Part shown: positions 21,807 through 32,500 of the stretch, one piece after another
Layout: each line of letters starts with the position of its first letter
Position numbering within the stretch: the first letter of the stretch is position 1
Assembly: GCA_037355855.1 (NCBI GenBank)
Contig: CM074762.1
Coordinates: forward strand, 4,526,001-4,590,000
Reading direction: 5' to 3'
DNA from: Pseudo-nitzschia pungens
Lineage: Eukaryota > Bacillariophyta > Bacillariophyceae > Bacillariales > Bacillariaceae
DNA length: 64,000 nucleotides
Made by a program: the position numbers and the translations under genes
Notes under the pieces: model-generated
The model's input: the letters and a program-made list of their open reading frames with translations, nothing else
Databases searched by the model: none
Told to the model about the DNA's origin: nothing

Positions 21807-24782
21807 ATGCCTCCCCCCCCGCCAGCTTCCAGGCGAAAACGGTCTACCTTGGCTAACACTCCTTCAAACAAACGCGCCTTTACGGGGACCCCTTCCCGCC
21901 GACTACCTGCTGGTTCCGTTCTTCAGGCTACTCCCTCTCCCCCTCCCTCTCCCCGTACAGCTAGGGATTCACTCCCTTCTGATGATGATATGTCCTTCAC
22001 TTCTGCTGTGTCTACTGGTGCACTAGATGATGTTGATATGAGCACTGAGCAGTCAGGCACTGGGCATTCAGACACAGGGCATTCAGGCAGTGGGCAGTCC
22101 GACAGTGGAACGTCTGACAGTGGGAAGTCCAACAGTGGGAAGTCCAACAGTGGAAATTCCAACAGTGGGACGTCCAACAGTGGGACGCCCAACAGTGGAA
22201 AGTCCAACAGTGCGACGTCTAGGGATGGCCAGCCAGGCTCTGAGCACTCAGACTCTAAGCACCCTCCTTCCAAGGTCTCTCCTTCCAAGTCTAGTCTGAA
22301 ACAAGCTACTCTTGCATTTCTTTCTGACACACCGTCTGCAGAGCGACATGCCCTGCGCCAGAAAGCCCTGGCTGCTGCCAACAGGGCTCATTCCGCTTCC
22401 TTCTTCTGGTGTTTTTATGGTAAGGGTCCCTGTTCTGGCAAGTCTCCTATACCATCTGCAATTCATGCCTTTCGAAAATCTCCAACTGGTAACCGGTTAT
22501 GGGCTGGGTGTCCAAGCCCTACACACTTTTTCAGCAAGAAGGAGGGTACTGACAAGAAATCCATCCATGATATATGCAGGACTGCCATCCCTCCTGTTTA
22601 TTCTCAGGTTTTTCCGGACACTCCAGACTGGCGCAATGCCACTGTAGATTCCTTGGCCTCTCTTGCCTCTGCTTGCTTTCAAGGCTCTGCCCCAGCCTGG
22701 ACCAAGCAACCACCTGGCCAGGCTCTGAAGAAATGTCTTATTGGTTTGGTCAAGATGTCTCCTGAGTGTTTTGATGACCTCTACTGTGAGGGCAACCTTT
22801 TGCCTAGCACTGAAGGCAAAGTATGGTGGGCAGCCAATAAGGTGCTTGGTTCTCATTGGCATTTCAAGAAGCGACCTCCTACACCTGCGCCCCCAGTGGC
22901 TGATGATGCTTCCACTTCCAAATCTTCCACTTCCAAATCAGTGTCCTTTCTTCCTGGTGGTGGTGATGCTACTGTCTTGTCCTCCTCTGCTGGGCATTTC
23001 CTCCAACGCCGAGGGGTTTGCTCCAGTGATTCTAGAGCTCCAGTGGATGTCACTGCTGGCACCAAGTGTTCTCATAGTTCTTATGTCACTCTGTCCCTTC
23101 CACGGTTGATGTCACAACACCCTGGGGAACTATATGATGAGCTGCTCAAGTCTCTCAAGGAAGCTTTGGATCTTCTATGGACTGTTGACAAGCGCCTGGT
23201 GTTGTATGTTTTTCCCTCCAGAGCCAGGCTCAACCCCAAGGCCAAGCCTGTTACCAAGTTTTGGACGACACTTCCTGACAGGAAGACCTTGGAATTGTAT
23301 GTTGCTCAGCTCTGGCTTCGCAGTAGAACTGCTCCTCATCTACGCTTCTTTTTGGGACACAGTGCTTCCCTGGAGAAACTCTTTTCAGCACAATTGCTCC
23401 AGAGGCTCAGAGACCGTGACATGGACCTGAAATATGACCACATACAGGCCCCAGTTATTGTCACCTGTGGCTTTCTCCTTGGATCTTACATGCAGAGTTT
23501 TGATCTTGACCACTACAACGAATTGCTTCAGACTCATCCCAGGTTTCAGGCATGTCCTATTGCTGTTATCAGGAAGAATATCAGCCTTGACAACTCCAGA
23601 ACTCCTGATCCCAATCCGGTTCTGGCTGCTCATGTTTTATGTGATGCAACAAAGCGCGCCCAAACTGTTAAGCTCCTCAAAGCCCAGTTCAACCGTTGCA
23701 AACCTTCAGACATTGCCTCTTTACCTGATGGTAAATTCTACAAGTTTATTGAGACAGCTACCAATCCTTCTGACAGACCTCTTCCCCCCTCCAAGCTCAA
23801 GACTGTTCGCCAGGCTAAGCACCGCCAAGCCAAATTTATTGAGAGCCATGAAACTGCTCCTGTTCTGGGGGTAGTTGATCTTGATCTTCCAGTTGACTTG
23901 GGCCAAGGGCTGGGTTTGAAGACACTGCGCAGTGTGCTTCTGGGTATCAGAACCCGTGACAATTGGTCATGGCCTCTTTTTCTTTCTGTCGATACCAGTT
24001 CATACCGAGGCGAGATCCTTGCTTTGTACAATATCACTACCAAGGCTGAAGCAATGGCCATGTTGTCTTTCCTGCCTATTATACTGGAAGCTCATTATGG
24101 TTCTTGTGTTAGACAATGGTTCTCTTCTGAGTGCTTGACTGAAATGGAAGCCTACCATTGGGATGCTGCTGCCAATTGTGTTGTGGAAACTGCACCTGCT
24201 GCAGATCCAATGCAGGATGACTCTCTTCCCTTTTTTGGTGATGGGGATGCAAGAGATTGGGAACTTGTTGATGATGACTTGTCAGTTGACCTTGCCCCAG
24301 ACCTCACCTTTGATCTGGATCTGCACTTTAACCTCCAAGCCCGTGCTGACAGTGGTGGTGGCGGATTTGATGATTCTCAATCCATGGATACTTTAGCAAC
24401 CGGTACTTCCAATCTCACTGATGTCCTGGCTTCAGCGCCTGCAGGTGGTGTTCCTACTGGAGGTGATCCTTCCAATGTTGCCAAGGCTGATGCCTCTCCT
24501 GGTATTCCTCCTGAAGTTCCCCCTGCCGTTCCTGACCCTCCCCAGAATGCCATGGCTGGTGACCTCCCTGTGGCCTCTCCTGATTCCTCAACTGCAGTTC
24601 CTGCTGCCGGTGGTGGGGAAGACGCAGCCTCTGCATTGAGGCTTGGAGTTGCTGCAATTGCATTCTCCTCCAGCCATGATGCTAGTGTCAGTGATTTGAG
24701 CCATGCCAATGTTTCCACCAAATCAGCTCCGGCAACTCTTCCATCCCTGCGACAGACTGGGTTTCCTTCTGATCATGGTTAG
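21807..24782 (+). CDS. LINE ORF1 protein, complete (991 aa, copy B)
   Basis: ATG at 21807 follows CCCCACC, a good eukaryotic start context. The N-terminus is basic and Pro/Ser-rich (MPPPPPASRRKRS). Residues ~90-140 are a run of SNSG/SDSG units (near 22080-22215). A Lys-rich Ser/Thr region follows, then a more ordered part (about residues 185-800) with aromatic patches and no recognisable zinc knuckle. The last ~190 residues are Pro/Ala-rich. The likely role is an RNA-binding partner of ORF2 in the LINE RNP (inference from gene order). At 991 residues it is unusually long for an ORF1. The frame is intact, so the deleted copy B may still make this protein. Its TAG overlaps the ORF2 ATG at 24775. 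Confidence 0.88.
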   Translation: MPPPPPASRRKRSTLANTPSNKRAFTGTPSRRLPAGSVLQATPSPPPSPRTARDSLPSDDDMSFTSAVSTGALDDVDMSTEQSGTGHSDTGHSGSGQSDSGTSDSGKSNSGKSNSGNSNSGTSNSGTPNSGKSNSATSRDGQPGSEHSDSKHPPSKVSPSKSSLKQATLAFLSDTPSAERHALRQKALAAANRAHSASFFWCFYGKGPCSGKSPIPSAIHAFRKSPTGNRLWAGCPSPTHFFSKKEGTDKKSIHDICRTAIPPVYSQVFPDTPDWRNATVDSLASLASACFQGSAPAWTKQPPGQALKKCLIGLVKMSPECFDDLYCEGNLLPSTEGKVWWAANKVLGSHWHFKKRPPTPAPPVADDASTSKSSTSKSVSFLPGGGDATVLSSSAGHFLQRRGVCSSDSRAPVDVTAGTKCSHSSYVTLSLPRLMSQHPGELYDELLKSLKEALDLLWTVDKRLVLYVFPSRARLNPKAKPVTKFWTTLPDRKTLELYVAQLWLRSRTAPHLRFFLGHSASLEKLFSAQLLQRLRDRDMDLKYDHIQAPVIVTCGFLLGSYMQSFDLDHYNELLQTHPRFQACPIAVIRKNISLDNSRTPDPNPVLAAHVLCDATKRAQTVKLLKAQFNRCKPSDIASLPDGKFYKFIETATNPSDRPLPPSKLKTVRQAKHRQAKFIESHETAPVLGVVDLDLPVDLGQGLGLKTLRSVLLGIRTRDNWSWPLFLSVDTSSYRGEILALYNITTKAEAMAMLSFLPIILEAHYGSCVRQWFSSECLTEMEAYHWDAAANCVVETAPAADPMQDDSLPFFGDGDARDWELVDDDLSVDLAPDLTFDLDLHFNLQARADSGGGGFDDSQSMDTLATGTSNLTDVLASAPAGGVPTGGDPSNVAKADASPGIPPEVPPAVPDPPQNAMAGDLPVASPDSSTAVPAAGGGEDAASALRLGVAAIAFSSSHDASVSDLSHANVSTKSAPATLPSLRQTGFPSDHG

Positions 24783-26712
24783 CTCTTCTGGTATGAGGTT
24801 TGATGGGATGCCTTCCACTCCAAATCCTATCAATGCTTCTACTGTTTCTCCCTTTTCCTCCTCCGCCTCTTCCCCTGTCTCTCAGTTTGTCCAATTAACT
24901 CTTCATGGAGACTCTCTTGCTGCTAAGGATTCTGACAGTTTTGGTCACTCCTTCCCTCAAGCTCCATCCTCTAACTCCACCATCATCACTTTCCAAAACA
25001 TTGGACCACAGCGCAGAGCTGCCTTTATGTCCATGTCCAAGCACAACTCCCGTCAATTTGTCAAGAGCAATGCCAGTGTGGCTCTTTTTGCTGAACATTG
25101 TTTGAATGAATCCAAACTCCTGCCATGTGATCTTTTCAATCGGCGCATGAAGAATATCAGTCCCTCAAGTTTTTCCTACCTTGCCAACAACAAGCATGAA
25201 GCTTCTGACTGTTCATGGCTTCAGCCTGGTGGTACAGGGTTTTCCATTGATCAACTGTTCAGTTCCCACAAGATTGCCCATGGGGCTGATCCTTCTGGTC
25301 TTGGGAGATGGTCCTTTGTCAAGTTTCAGGGCAGGGATGGTTACACTGTCACTATGTTTTCTGCTTACTGCCCTGTTGAAAATGCCAGGGACCTTGGTTC
25401 CGTCTGGAATCAACAGTACCGATACTTTCAAGCAGCTGAAAATCTTTTCAGTCCCAACCCATGCATTCTCTTTCACAGGGATTTGACTGCTGCCCTTCAG
25501 GTCTGTCTGGGTGCAGGTGACCAGGTCATTCTTGGGATTGATCAAAATGCTGATGTTCGGACTGATGGCTTGTCTTTTGAGCTCAAGGCTCTTGGTTTCA
25601 GAGATGCCATTCTTACCCTTCATAGTCAGTCTTCTCCTCCTGCCACTCACAACCGCAACACTACCAGAACACCAATTGATGCCATTTGGGTCTCTGAGAA
25701 TGTTGATGTTCTCAGGGCTGGGTATTGTCCCTTTGGTGGCGCCTATGGTATGGAATCGGACCACAGAATGCTTTGGATTGAAGTCTGTAATTGCAGCCTC
25801 ATGGGCAAACACCTGCCACCTCCCGTGCGCTTCTCTCATTCCAAACTCCAGTCCTCCCACCCTCATCTGCGCCAACGGTATTTCAAGCGTGTCAGGCACA
25901 GCTTTCTCAAGGCTGGAGTGTTTTCTCTCCAAGCTAAGCTGGAACACCTCCTGGCTCAGTTTCAGTCTGGGGATATTTCTGTGCGCGCTGATCTCATCAC
26001 CACATATGAAGTCCTCCATGAAACCTCCACCTCTCTCAGGCTCTCTGTTGAACAAAACCTTTGCCACACAAGAGCTGGTCTGGTTCCATGGTCCCCGAAG
26101 CTGCAAGTCTATCGTGATACAATTGACTTTTGGCGGCGTGTTGTTAAGCTGAGACAGGGTGTGTCCACCAGTCATACTGTTTTGAAAAGGCTGGCATGCA
26201 AGCTTTCTCTCTACAAAGGAGAACACTGTGATCTTTCCAGTGCTGTCCTCCACCTGAAACAAGCTTACAGGCAATACCGGGCAGTGAAAAAATTGGCCCC
26301 CTCTTGGAGAGACTCCTTCAATCGAGGCCTGGTGGATGCACTTCTTGCTGAAGGCAAACCTCACAACCAGAATGCTTCCCAGATTCGTGCCAGGATGCGC
26401 AGGGAACGTCTTCAAAGAGAGCTTGGCCTTGCTGCTAGGTCTATTCGGGGACGTGTCAACAAGTCAGCTGTCTTGCGCGCTATTGCAGTTGGCCATGATG
26501 GTGTTGAACAGGTCTTGGAATCTCAGTCTACTATGGTTCCAGCTATGGCTGAATCCAATGTCCGGCGTCAACAGCAGTGTATTGGCACTCCTTCCATGAC
26601 TCCCTCCTTCATTGAGGATTTTGGCTACCTAGGCACAGCACATGCTTATGGACTCAGGCTCTTCAGACCTGTTTTCTTCCCCCTTGTCCACCCCCTGCAG
26701 CCAGGGCACTAG
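24775..26712 (+). CDS. LINE ORF2 N-terminal part: APE-type endonuclease (copy B, RT deleted)
   Basis: The ATG at 24775 overlaps the ORF1 stop (ATGGTTAG). The endonuclease is complete: TFQNIGP, AEHCLN, FSAYCPVEN, GIDQNADVR, TPIDAIW and SDHRMLW, spanning residues ~70-335. The protein continues to about residue 625, then at 26645 jumps to sequence found 2 kb further on in copy A. The junction sits on GCTT, present at both edges in copy A. The deletion shifts the frame, so translation ends at 26710-26712 after ~20 foreign residues. The product could still be an endonuclease without RT. Confidence 0.9.
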   Translation: MVSSSGMRFDGMPSTPNPINASTVSPFSSSASSPVSQFVQLTLHGDSLAAKDSDSFGHSFPQAPSSNSTIITFQNIGPQRRAAFMSMSKHNSRQFVKSNASVALFAEHCLNESKLLPCDLFNRRMKNISPSSFSYLANNKHEASDCSWLQPGGTGFSIDQLFSSHKIAHGADPSGLGRWSFVKFQGRDGYTVTMFSAYCPVENARDLGSVWNQQYRYFQAAENLFSPNPCILFHRDLTAALQVCLGAGDQVILGIDQNADVRTDGLSFELKALGFRDAILTLHSQSSPPATHNRNTTRTPIDAIWVSENVDVLRAGYCPFGGAYGMESDHRMLWIEVCNCSLMGKHLPPPVRFSHSKLQSSHPHLRQRYFKRVRHSFLKAGVFSLQAKLEHLLAQFQSGDISVRADLITTYEVLHETSTSLRLSVEQNLCHTRAGLVPWSPKLQVYRDTIDFWRRVVKLRQGVSTSHTVLKRLACKLSLYKGEHCDLSSAVLHLKQAYRQYRAVKKLAPSWRDSFNRGLVDALLAEGKPHNQNASQIRARMRRERLQRELGLAARSIRGRVNKSAVLRAIAVGHDGVEQVLESQSTMVPAMAESNVRRQQQCIGTPSMTPSFIEDFGYLGTAHAYGLRLFRPVFFPLVHPLQPGH

Positions 26713-28622
26713 CTCCTTCTTTTCATCTTGGGCCTTGGCTCTCTCCCCAGACAGCTTCTCTTTGGCCTTGGTTTTTGTCTCCATCCACCAACAGAATATT
26801 CTTCAAAACTTCTACTGGCTGGACTGTGAGCACCTCCCAGGGCAGGGGCAGATACAGGGTCACTGCTGAAATCCTTTCTGCCAAACCAGCCTGCGCTGAT
26901 GTGCTTGTCTGCCCTGTTATCTGTGGCCAAGTTGTTCGAGTGGTTGGGTCCTCAGCCTTTGTTTCTGAACCTCCTGACATGGATCCTCTGGAGTACAATC
27001 CATATGATTCTCTTCCAGACTCCCCAGTAGATGCCTTTGATGCACTCTGTGCGTCTCCAAGAGTACTTCTCCACAAATATTCCCTACCACAGGCTGGCTG
27101 TCAACACCTTGTTGATGCTATCCAGAGAGGTATTGCCAGTGCTGTCTGCGATGGTTCATTTGATCCGGACCTTCTCAGAGGAACTTCTGCATTCATCCTG
27201 TCACCCAATACCTCCACCAAGACTGCTTCATTGTTCCTCACTGGCTGTAATTTTGTCAGTGGATCCCCTGAGGATCAGTCATCCTACAGGAGTGAACTGG
27301 CGGGTATCATTGGAGTTCTCACCTGTTGCACTGCTCTGGTGAATCTTTTTGATATTGCTTCTGGCTCTATCACTATTGCTCTGGATGGTGACACAGCTCT
27401 CAAACAGGCTCAAGGATCTTGGCCATTGGTTATTTCCCAGAAGTCTTTTGATTATGTTTATGTCATCCGAAACATGATTTCTGCCCTGCCCATCTCTGTG
27501 CACTTTCAGTGGGTTCAGGGCCATCAAGCTGGAATCTTTCTTGATTGGTGGGCACTTCGCAATCATCAGGCTGACAGCATGGCCAAGGCATTTCTCTCTG
27601 TCCATAGAGCTTCTGCCCATCACTATCCCAGACTTGTGTTTGAGCCCTGGGCATTTTCTCTCAATGGATGCAAGTGTTCAAGGTTTGATCAGAATGCTAT
27701 GCATGTTGCCATTTCTGGTCCTCCTCTTCTTAAATACTGGCAGACCCACCATGATATCCCCATTCCACAACCTGTTTTGAGTTCCATCCATTGGTGTGCC
27801 CATCTGTCTGCCTTCAAGCGCCTCCCTCCTGGCATGCAACGGTGGTTTGTCAAATTTGCTTCTGGATGCATTGGTGTTGGCAACCAACTCCTTCACTACC
27901 AGTATCAGGATCACTCCAGGTGCCCATTGTGTGATGCAGACAACGAGAAGGTTTCTCATGTGCTCTCCTGCAAGGATCCTGGGGCTGTCAGGCACAGTGT
28001 GTCGGCCCTCACGGGACCACTGCAGAAGAGGCTTGAAGTTGAACAAACTGATCCATCCTTGGTTGTTGCCATTGTGGATCTTCTCACCAGAGTTCGGAAG
28101 GGCCAGACCATTTATCCATCATCCTACTCACTTGCAATTGCGTCTGCTGTCAGGGCACAGAGGACTATTGGCTGGCACAACTGGCTTCTTGGTAGGTGGT
28201 CTCCTCGCTGGTACCAAATCCAGGCTGACTACTACTCCCACATTGGAAGCAAGCGCTCTCCCAAACGGTGGGCTACAGCTGTCATCCATCAGTTCTTTCT
28301 TACCTCCTGGGATCTTTGGACTTATAGGAATGAACGACTCCATGGTCCTGGGGGTACCCTTGATGCTGAACAACACCAATCTCTTGATGCTTCCATCACT
28401 TCAGAATTGGCAATTGGTGCAGCTGGTGCACTTCCCCAGTCACACTCCCTGTTACAAACCCCTTTCCACGTCCTACAAGGTTACACCCTGACTGCCAAGC
28501 GGCAGTGGCTTGCAACCATCCACCTTGCAAGGAAGCAGTATGCAGCGCCTGTCCCACCAGTGCAGCCATACCAACAAGAGGCTGCTCTTCTCAGAGCCTG
28601 GCTTACTGGACCTCAGGGTTGA
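26646..28622 (+). pseudogene. LINE ORF2 C-terminal part: RNase H and zinc knuckle, out of frame after the RT deletion (copy B)
   Basis: The frame stays open from the deletion point to TGA at 28620-28622. RNase H motifs are AVCDGSF (near 27145), SYRSELAGI, IALDGD and HQADSMAK. The zinc knuckle CPLCDADNEKVSHVLSC is near 27922. The C-terminus is longer than in copy A, which has a premature stop. It has no start of its own that I can support (the first methionine-like start is near 26775), so it is probably untranslated unless a frameshift or reinitiation occurs. Confidence 0.85.
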
Positions 28623-28917
28623 TTACACTTTGTACCTTGGTTTTGTCTTCTGTTCCTGCTTCTTATCCTGTCCCATCCCTTTTGATACTGGATCTTATCC
28701 CAATATCTTCATTCCCATTTCACTTTCTCTCAAGTCCCTCTTTTGTGGGACTTGTTTGTCCTTTCCCCTGCTTGATGTTCAAGGTTTGTTTGAAAATTTG
28801 TCGTTCTGCCACTTGGGGTCCTGACTCTATGATGGAGGCGACGTTAAAGTCTGGTTACAGACTGAGTAATTTAGTTTCACCTTTGGTGATTAAAGTTATT
28901 TAAATACGTATATTATT
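28623..28917 (+). promoter_or_regulatory. LINE copy B 3' UTR with terminal double hairpin and ATT tail
   Basis: It is nearly identical to 13261-13567. AGTCTG-gtta-CAGACT starts near 28851 and TCACC-ttt-GGTGA near 28880, followed by TAAATACGTATATTATTAT and then the target duplication. Confidence 0.8.
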
Positions 28918-28934
28918 ATCCTAGATGCCAACAT

Positions 28935-29514
28935 GACCCACTCCCAACGCGAGAAACTGGAGCACATTAGTTGGGACCTCTACACCCACTCCTTTAACAC
29001 CACTATCGACAAGCTCAAAAACCTGGAAATCACCATCCGGAAGGAAGCACTAATGCAACAACGCATCACCGACCTCGAAAAACAGACCGGTGTCACCAAG
29101 AAGACCCCCAAGGCCGCATCTGGGGGAGGAACCCACCACGGGAAATCCCCTGGCAAAAAGAAGCGCCCTGTGGACAACAGCAACCAACAGCTATGCAAGA
29201 CCTGTGGCAAGGTCCATGCCGGCAAATGCTGGAAACTAACCGGTGGTCCCCACAAGAAGGGGAAGTTCGACCGGGAAACCATCAACCTGCTCAAGGAGCA
29301 CTTTGTGGCTAAAGAACAAGACTCAGACACTGAGCAACACTCCAAACCCCACTGGGGAAGGAACCTATCGAACCACGAGTACTCTTATGTACTGGCCACG
29401 GCCCAAGCTGACCACGAAGTCTCCGATGACGAGATCGACATCTCCGAACGGGAACTCAAAGAGTACAGAAGAAAGTACAGAAAGACCTTTAAAAAGAAAG
29501 GATCCCACAACTGA
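28935..29514 (+). CDS. Gypsy gag, C-terminal part with short zinc knuckle
   Basis: It continues gag in frame after the LINE. A helical segment is followed by a basic GGGTHHGKSPGKKKR stretch and the zinc knuckle CKTCGKVHAGKC (C-x2-C-x3-H-x3-C, tighter than the usual C-x2-C-x4-H-x4-C). The C-terminus is acidic, then Lys-rich. Gag ends at TGA 29512-29514, and the next codon is ATG of pol in the same frame. Nucleocapsid-type role in packaging element RNA (family knowledge). Confidence 0.88.
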
Positions 29515-32500
29515 ATGGCGTCTGATACCATCCACACCGGACCGCGCGTAATCAACCGATTCGCAGACGTCTGTGTGGAGGTATTGGACCACAAGGGAAG
29601 GGGGAGGATGCTCCGAGGCCTACTTGACTCCGGGTGCTCCAAATCCATCATACTAAGGCACTTTGTCAACCGAAGTCAACTAACGAACCGAGACCAAAGA
29701 TCTGTCACCTACAACACATATGGAGGCAAGTTCAGAACCAAGTCTGCGGCTTCAGTGGGACTAAGGCTGATAGAATTTTCAAACTCCAAGACCATTAAAT
29801 GGACCTTCCAAGTGGATGAGTATCATCACCATGAGGAAGTACCCTATGACATGATTATAGGATCCGATCTAATGGCACAACTGGGACTGGATATAAAATA
29901 CAGCTCCCGTACGATCGAATGGCAGGGTGACTCTATTCCCATGAAGGGGATGGGGGAGCTCTCTGACCCGGACAAATGTGAGGCAGTATTCTTTGCCAAC
30001 ACACAAAGTCCAATCCTCCAACGAGAGGAAGAAAGGCAAGCCAAAATCCTGGACGCCGACTACTCCAAAGTCGATATAGATGCTATGGTCAATGACCTGG
30101 AGATTACAGACGCGTCCAAGGAAGCGCTGAAGAAAACACTGAAGAAATTCCCAACACTCTTCGGAGGAGGATTGGGTCTGCTCAAAAATATAGAACCGGT
30201 GTCCATTGAACTCCAACCAGGGGTCAAACCGGTCCGGCAGAGGTACTATTCTGTACCCCATGCCTTTGAACAAGCACTCCGAAAGGAGATCACCAGGCTC
30301 TGTGATATTGGAGTCCTGGAAAAACTCCCCCACGATGACGACTCACCGTGGGCATCCCCTACCTTCTGTCAACCCAAGAAGACAGGGGACATTCGCGTCC
30401 TAACCGACTTTCGAAAGATGAACGCAGCCATCCAAAGGAAACCATTCCCACTACCACGAATAGGGGAAACGATCCAAAGACTACAAAAGTTCAAGTCAGC
30501 TACGGCGCTTGACTTGTCCCAGGGATATTATACCATTCCCATTTGCAAGGAGAGCCAGAAGATCTGCTCTACCATTTTACCATGGGGAAAATATGCCTAC
30601 AAACGATTGGCAATGGGAATTGCATGTGCACCGGATATCTTCCAGTCCGTCATGATGAACCTACTAGGGGACCTGGACTATGTCCTCGTCTATATCGATG
30701 ACATCCTAATCATACAGAGGGAAGGCGAGTCCGAACAGGATCACCTCCGCAAAATCGATACAGTCCTACAGAGACTGGACGATGCTGGCTTCCGAGCCAA
30801 CCTGAGAAAATCCTTTTTCATGCAAAAAGAAGTGGAATATCTGGGATTTCTGCTAACAACAGAAGGCATTCAGCCCCAGCCAAAGAAACTGGAGGCGATG
30901 AAGCGACTAGAAGCCCCCAAGAACACCAAGCAACTCAAGATGTTTCTTGGGATGGTCAATTTTTACAGGGACATGTGGAAGCGCCGCTCCCACATCCTAG
31001 CCCCTCTGAACAAACTCGCAGGGAAAAAGGGCAAAATGAACTGGTATTGGGGTCCAGCAGAGCAGAAAGCTTTCATGGAGGCGAAGAGGATGCTCGCAGA
31101 TGAAGCTAAGCTTGCATTCCCGGACTTTACGAAACCATTTCATCTCTACTCAGACGCCAGCGATAGGCAACTGGGAGCAACTGTATGCCAAGACGGCAAG
31201 CCCCTTGGTTTCTACACCCGGAAGCTGAACTCGGCGCAGCTCAACTACACTGTTGGAGAAAAAGAACTCCTGGGCATAGTAGAAGGCCTGAAGGCATTCG
31301 AAGGAATCCTACGAGGACAAGATGTGATTATTCACACAGACCACCTTAACCTGCTCTATCAGCAGATGCCCACCCAAAGGATGGTCCGGTGGAGACTCCT
31401 CATGGAGGAGTTCCACCCGGTAGTCAAGCATGTGGCTGGCAAAGACAACGATGCAGCAGATGCACTATCACGACTGGATATTACGGATGACCCAGCAGAT
31501 ACGGTGGAATGGCTACCACCAAATAAGCCCCTCACCTACGCGGATGAGGAAGAGCACCTCCGGCAACTCCTATTCCCGCTTGGAGAAGCGCCGGAGGAAT
31601 TCCAGGGCAATAGTGCATTCCCACTTGCCCCGGACATGATTCAGTTCTACCAGCAACAGGACACAGGAATCGTGAATGCTCTGGAAAAAGACAATCGACT
31701 AACCACCAAAATGGTGGAAGGTTACAACCTAATCCACAAAGAGGGAAAGATCCTGATTCCCGATAAACTCAAGGGTAGAGTTATGGAATGGTACCACAGC
31801 ATGTTGGTCCATCCCGGAGAAAAGAGAATGGAACAGAGCATACGCTCAGTCTTCACCTGGAAAGGCCTACGGAAGGACGTCCAGGACCTTTGTAAGCACT
31901 GCCACACGTGTCAGATGTTTAAGAAGAGTGGCCGGAAGAAGTATGGACTACTACCGGAAAAAGCAGCTGAGGTCACCAAATGGCAGAGGGTCAATGTGGA
32001 CCTCTGGGGACCTGCAACTGTCCACAACAAAAATGGTAAAGACTACCAAATCCATGTCCTCACCATGGTGGACCCAGTGACCGGATGGTTTGAACTGGCT
32101 CACCTGAAGGACTCCCCAAATGCAGCAGAAACTCAACGATTGTTGGACAGCACCTGGCTGGCAAGATATCCGCGCCCAAAGGAAATTGGCTTTGATGGCG
32201 GGAGTGAGTTCAAAGCAGAGTTCCAAGAGCTCTGCGAGAACATGGGGATGAAAAGAAAGCCCAGTGGGGCTTGGAACCCACAATCCAACTCGGTGTTGGA
32301 AAGGATCCATCAGGTATTAAAGGACTGTCTGTTGTCCTTCAACCTGGAAAACAGGGACCTCCACGAGGAGGACCCTTTTGAGGAATTCACCACCAAGGCA
32401 GCATATGCTATCAGAAGCGCCATCCATACCACCCTGGGGTACTCCCCAGCGCAACTGGTGTTTGGTCGAGACATGTTCATGCCGGTGAACTTCCCAGTGG

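Larger units (their letters stand above)
19215..28917 (+). mobile_element. Full-length LINE copy B inside gypsy gag, internally deleted for the RT domain
   Basis: The duplication ATCCTAGATGCCAACAT is at 19198-19214 and 28918-28934. The element has its complete 5' UTR, ORF1, a deleted ORF2 and a 3' UTR with ATT tail. Compared with copy A it lacks ~2.0 kb (copy A 5192-7187), exactly the reverse transcriptase. It cannot have supplied its own RT, so it was inserted by the machinery of a relative. Confidence 0.95.

Noticed and set aside
25213..26415. 400-codon open frame on the minus strand
   Set aside because: It is antisense to the LINE ORF2 endonuclease region, which has clear domain motifs on the plus strand.
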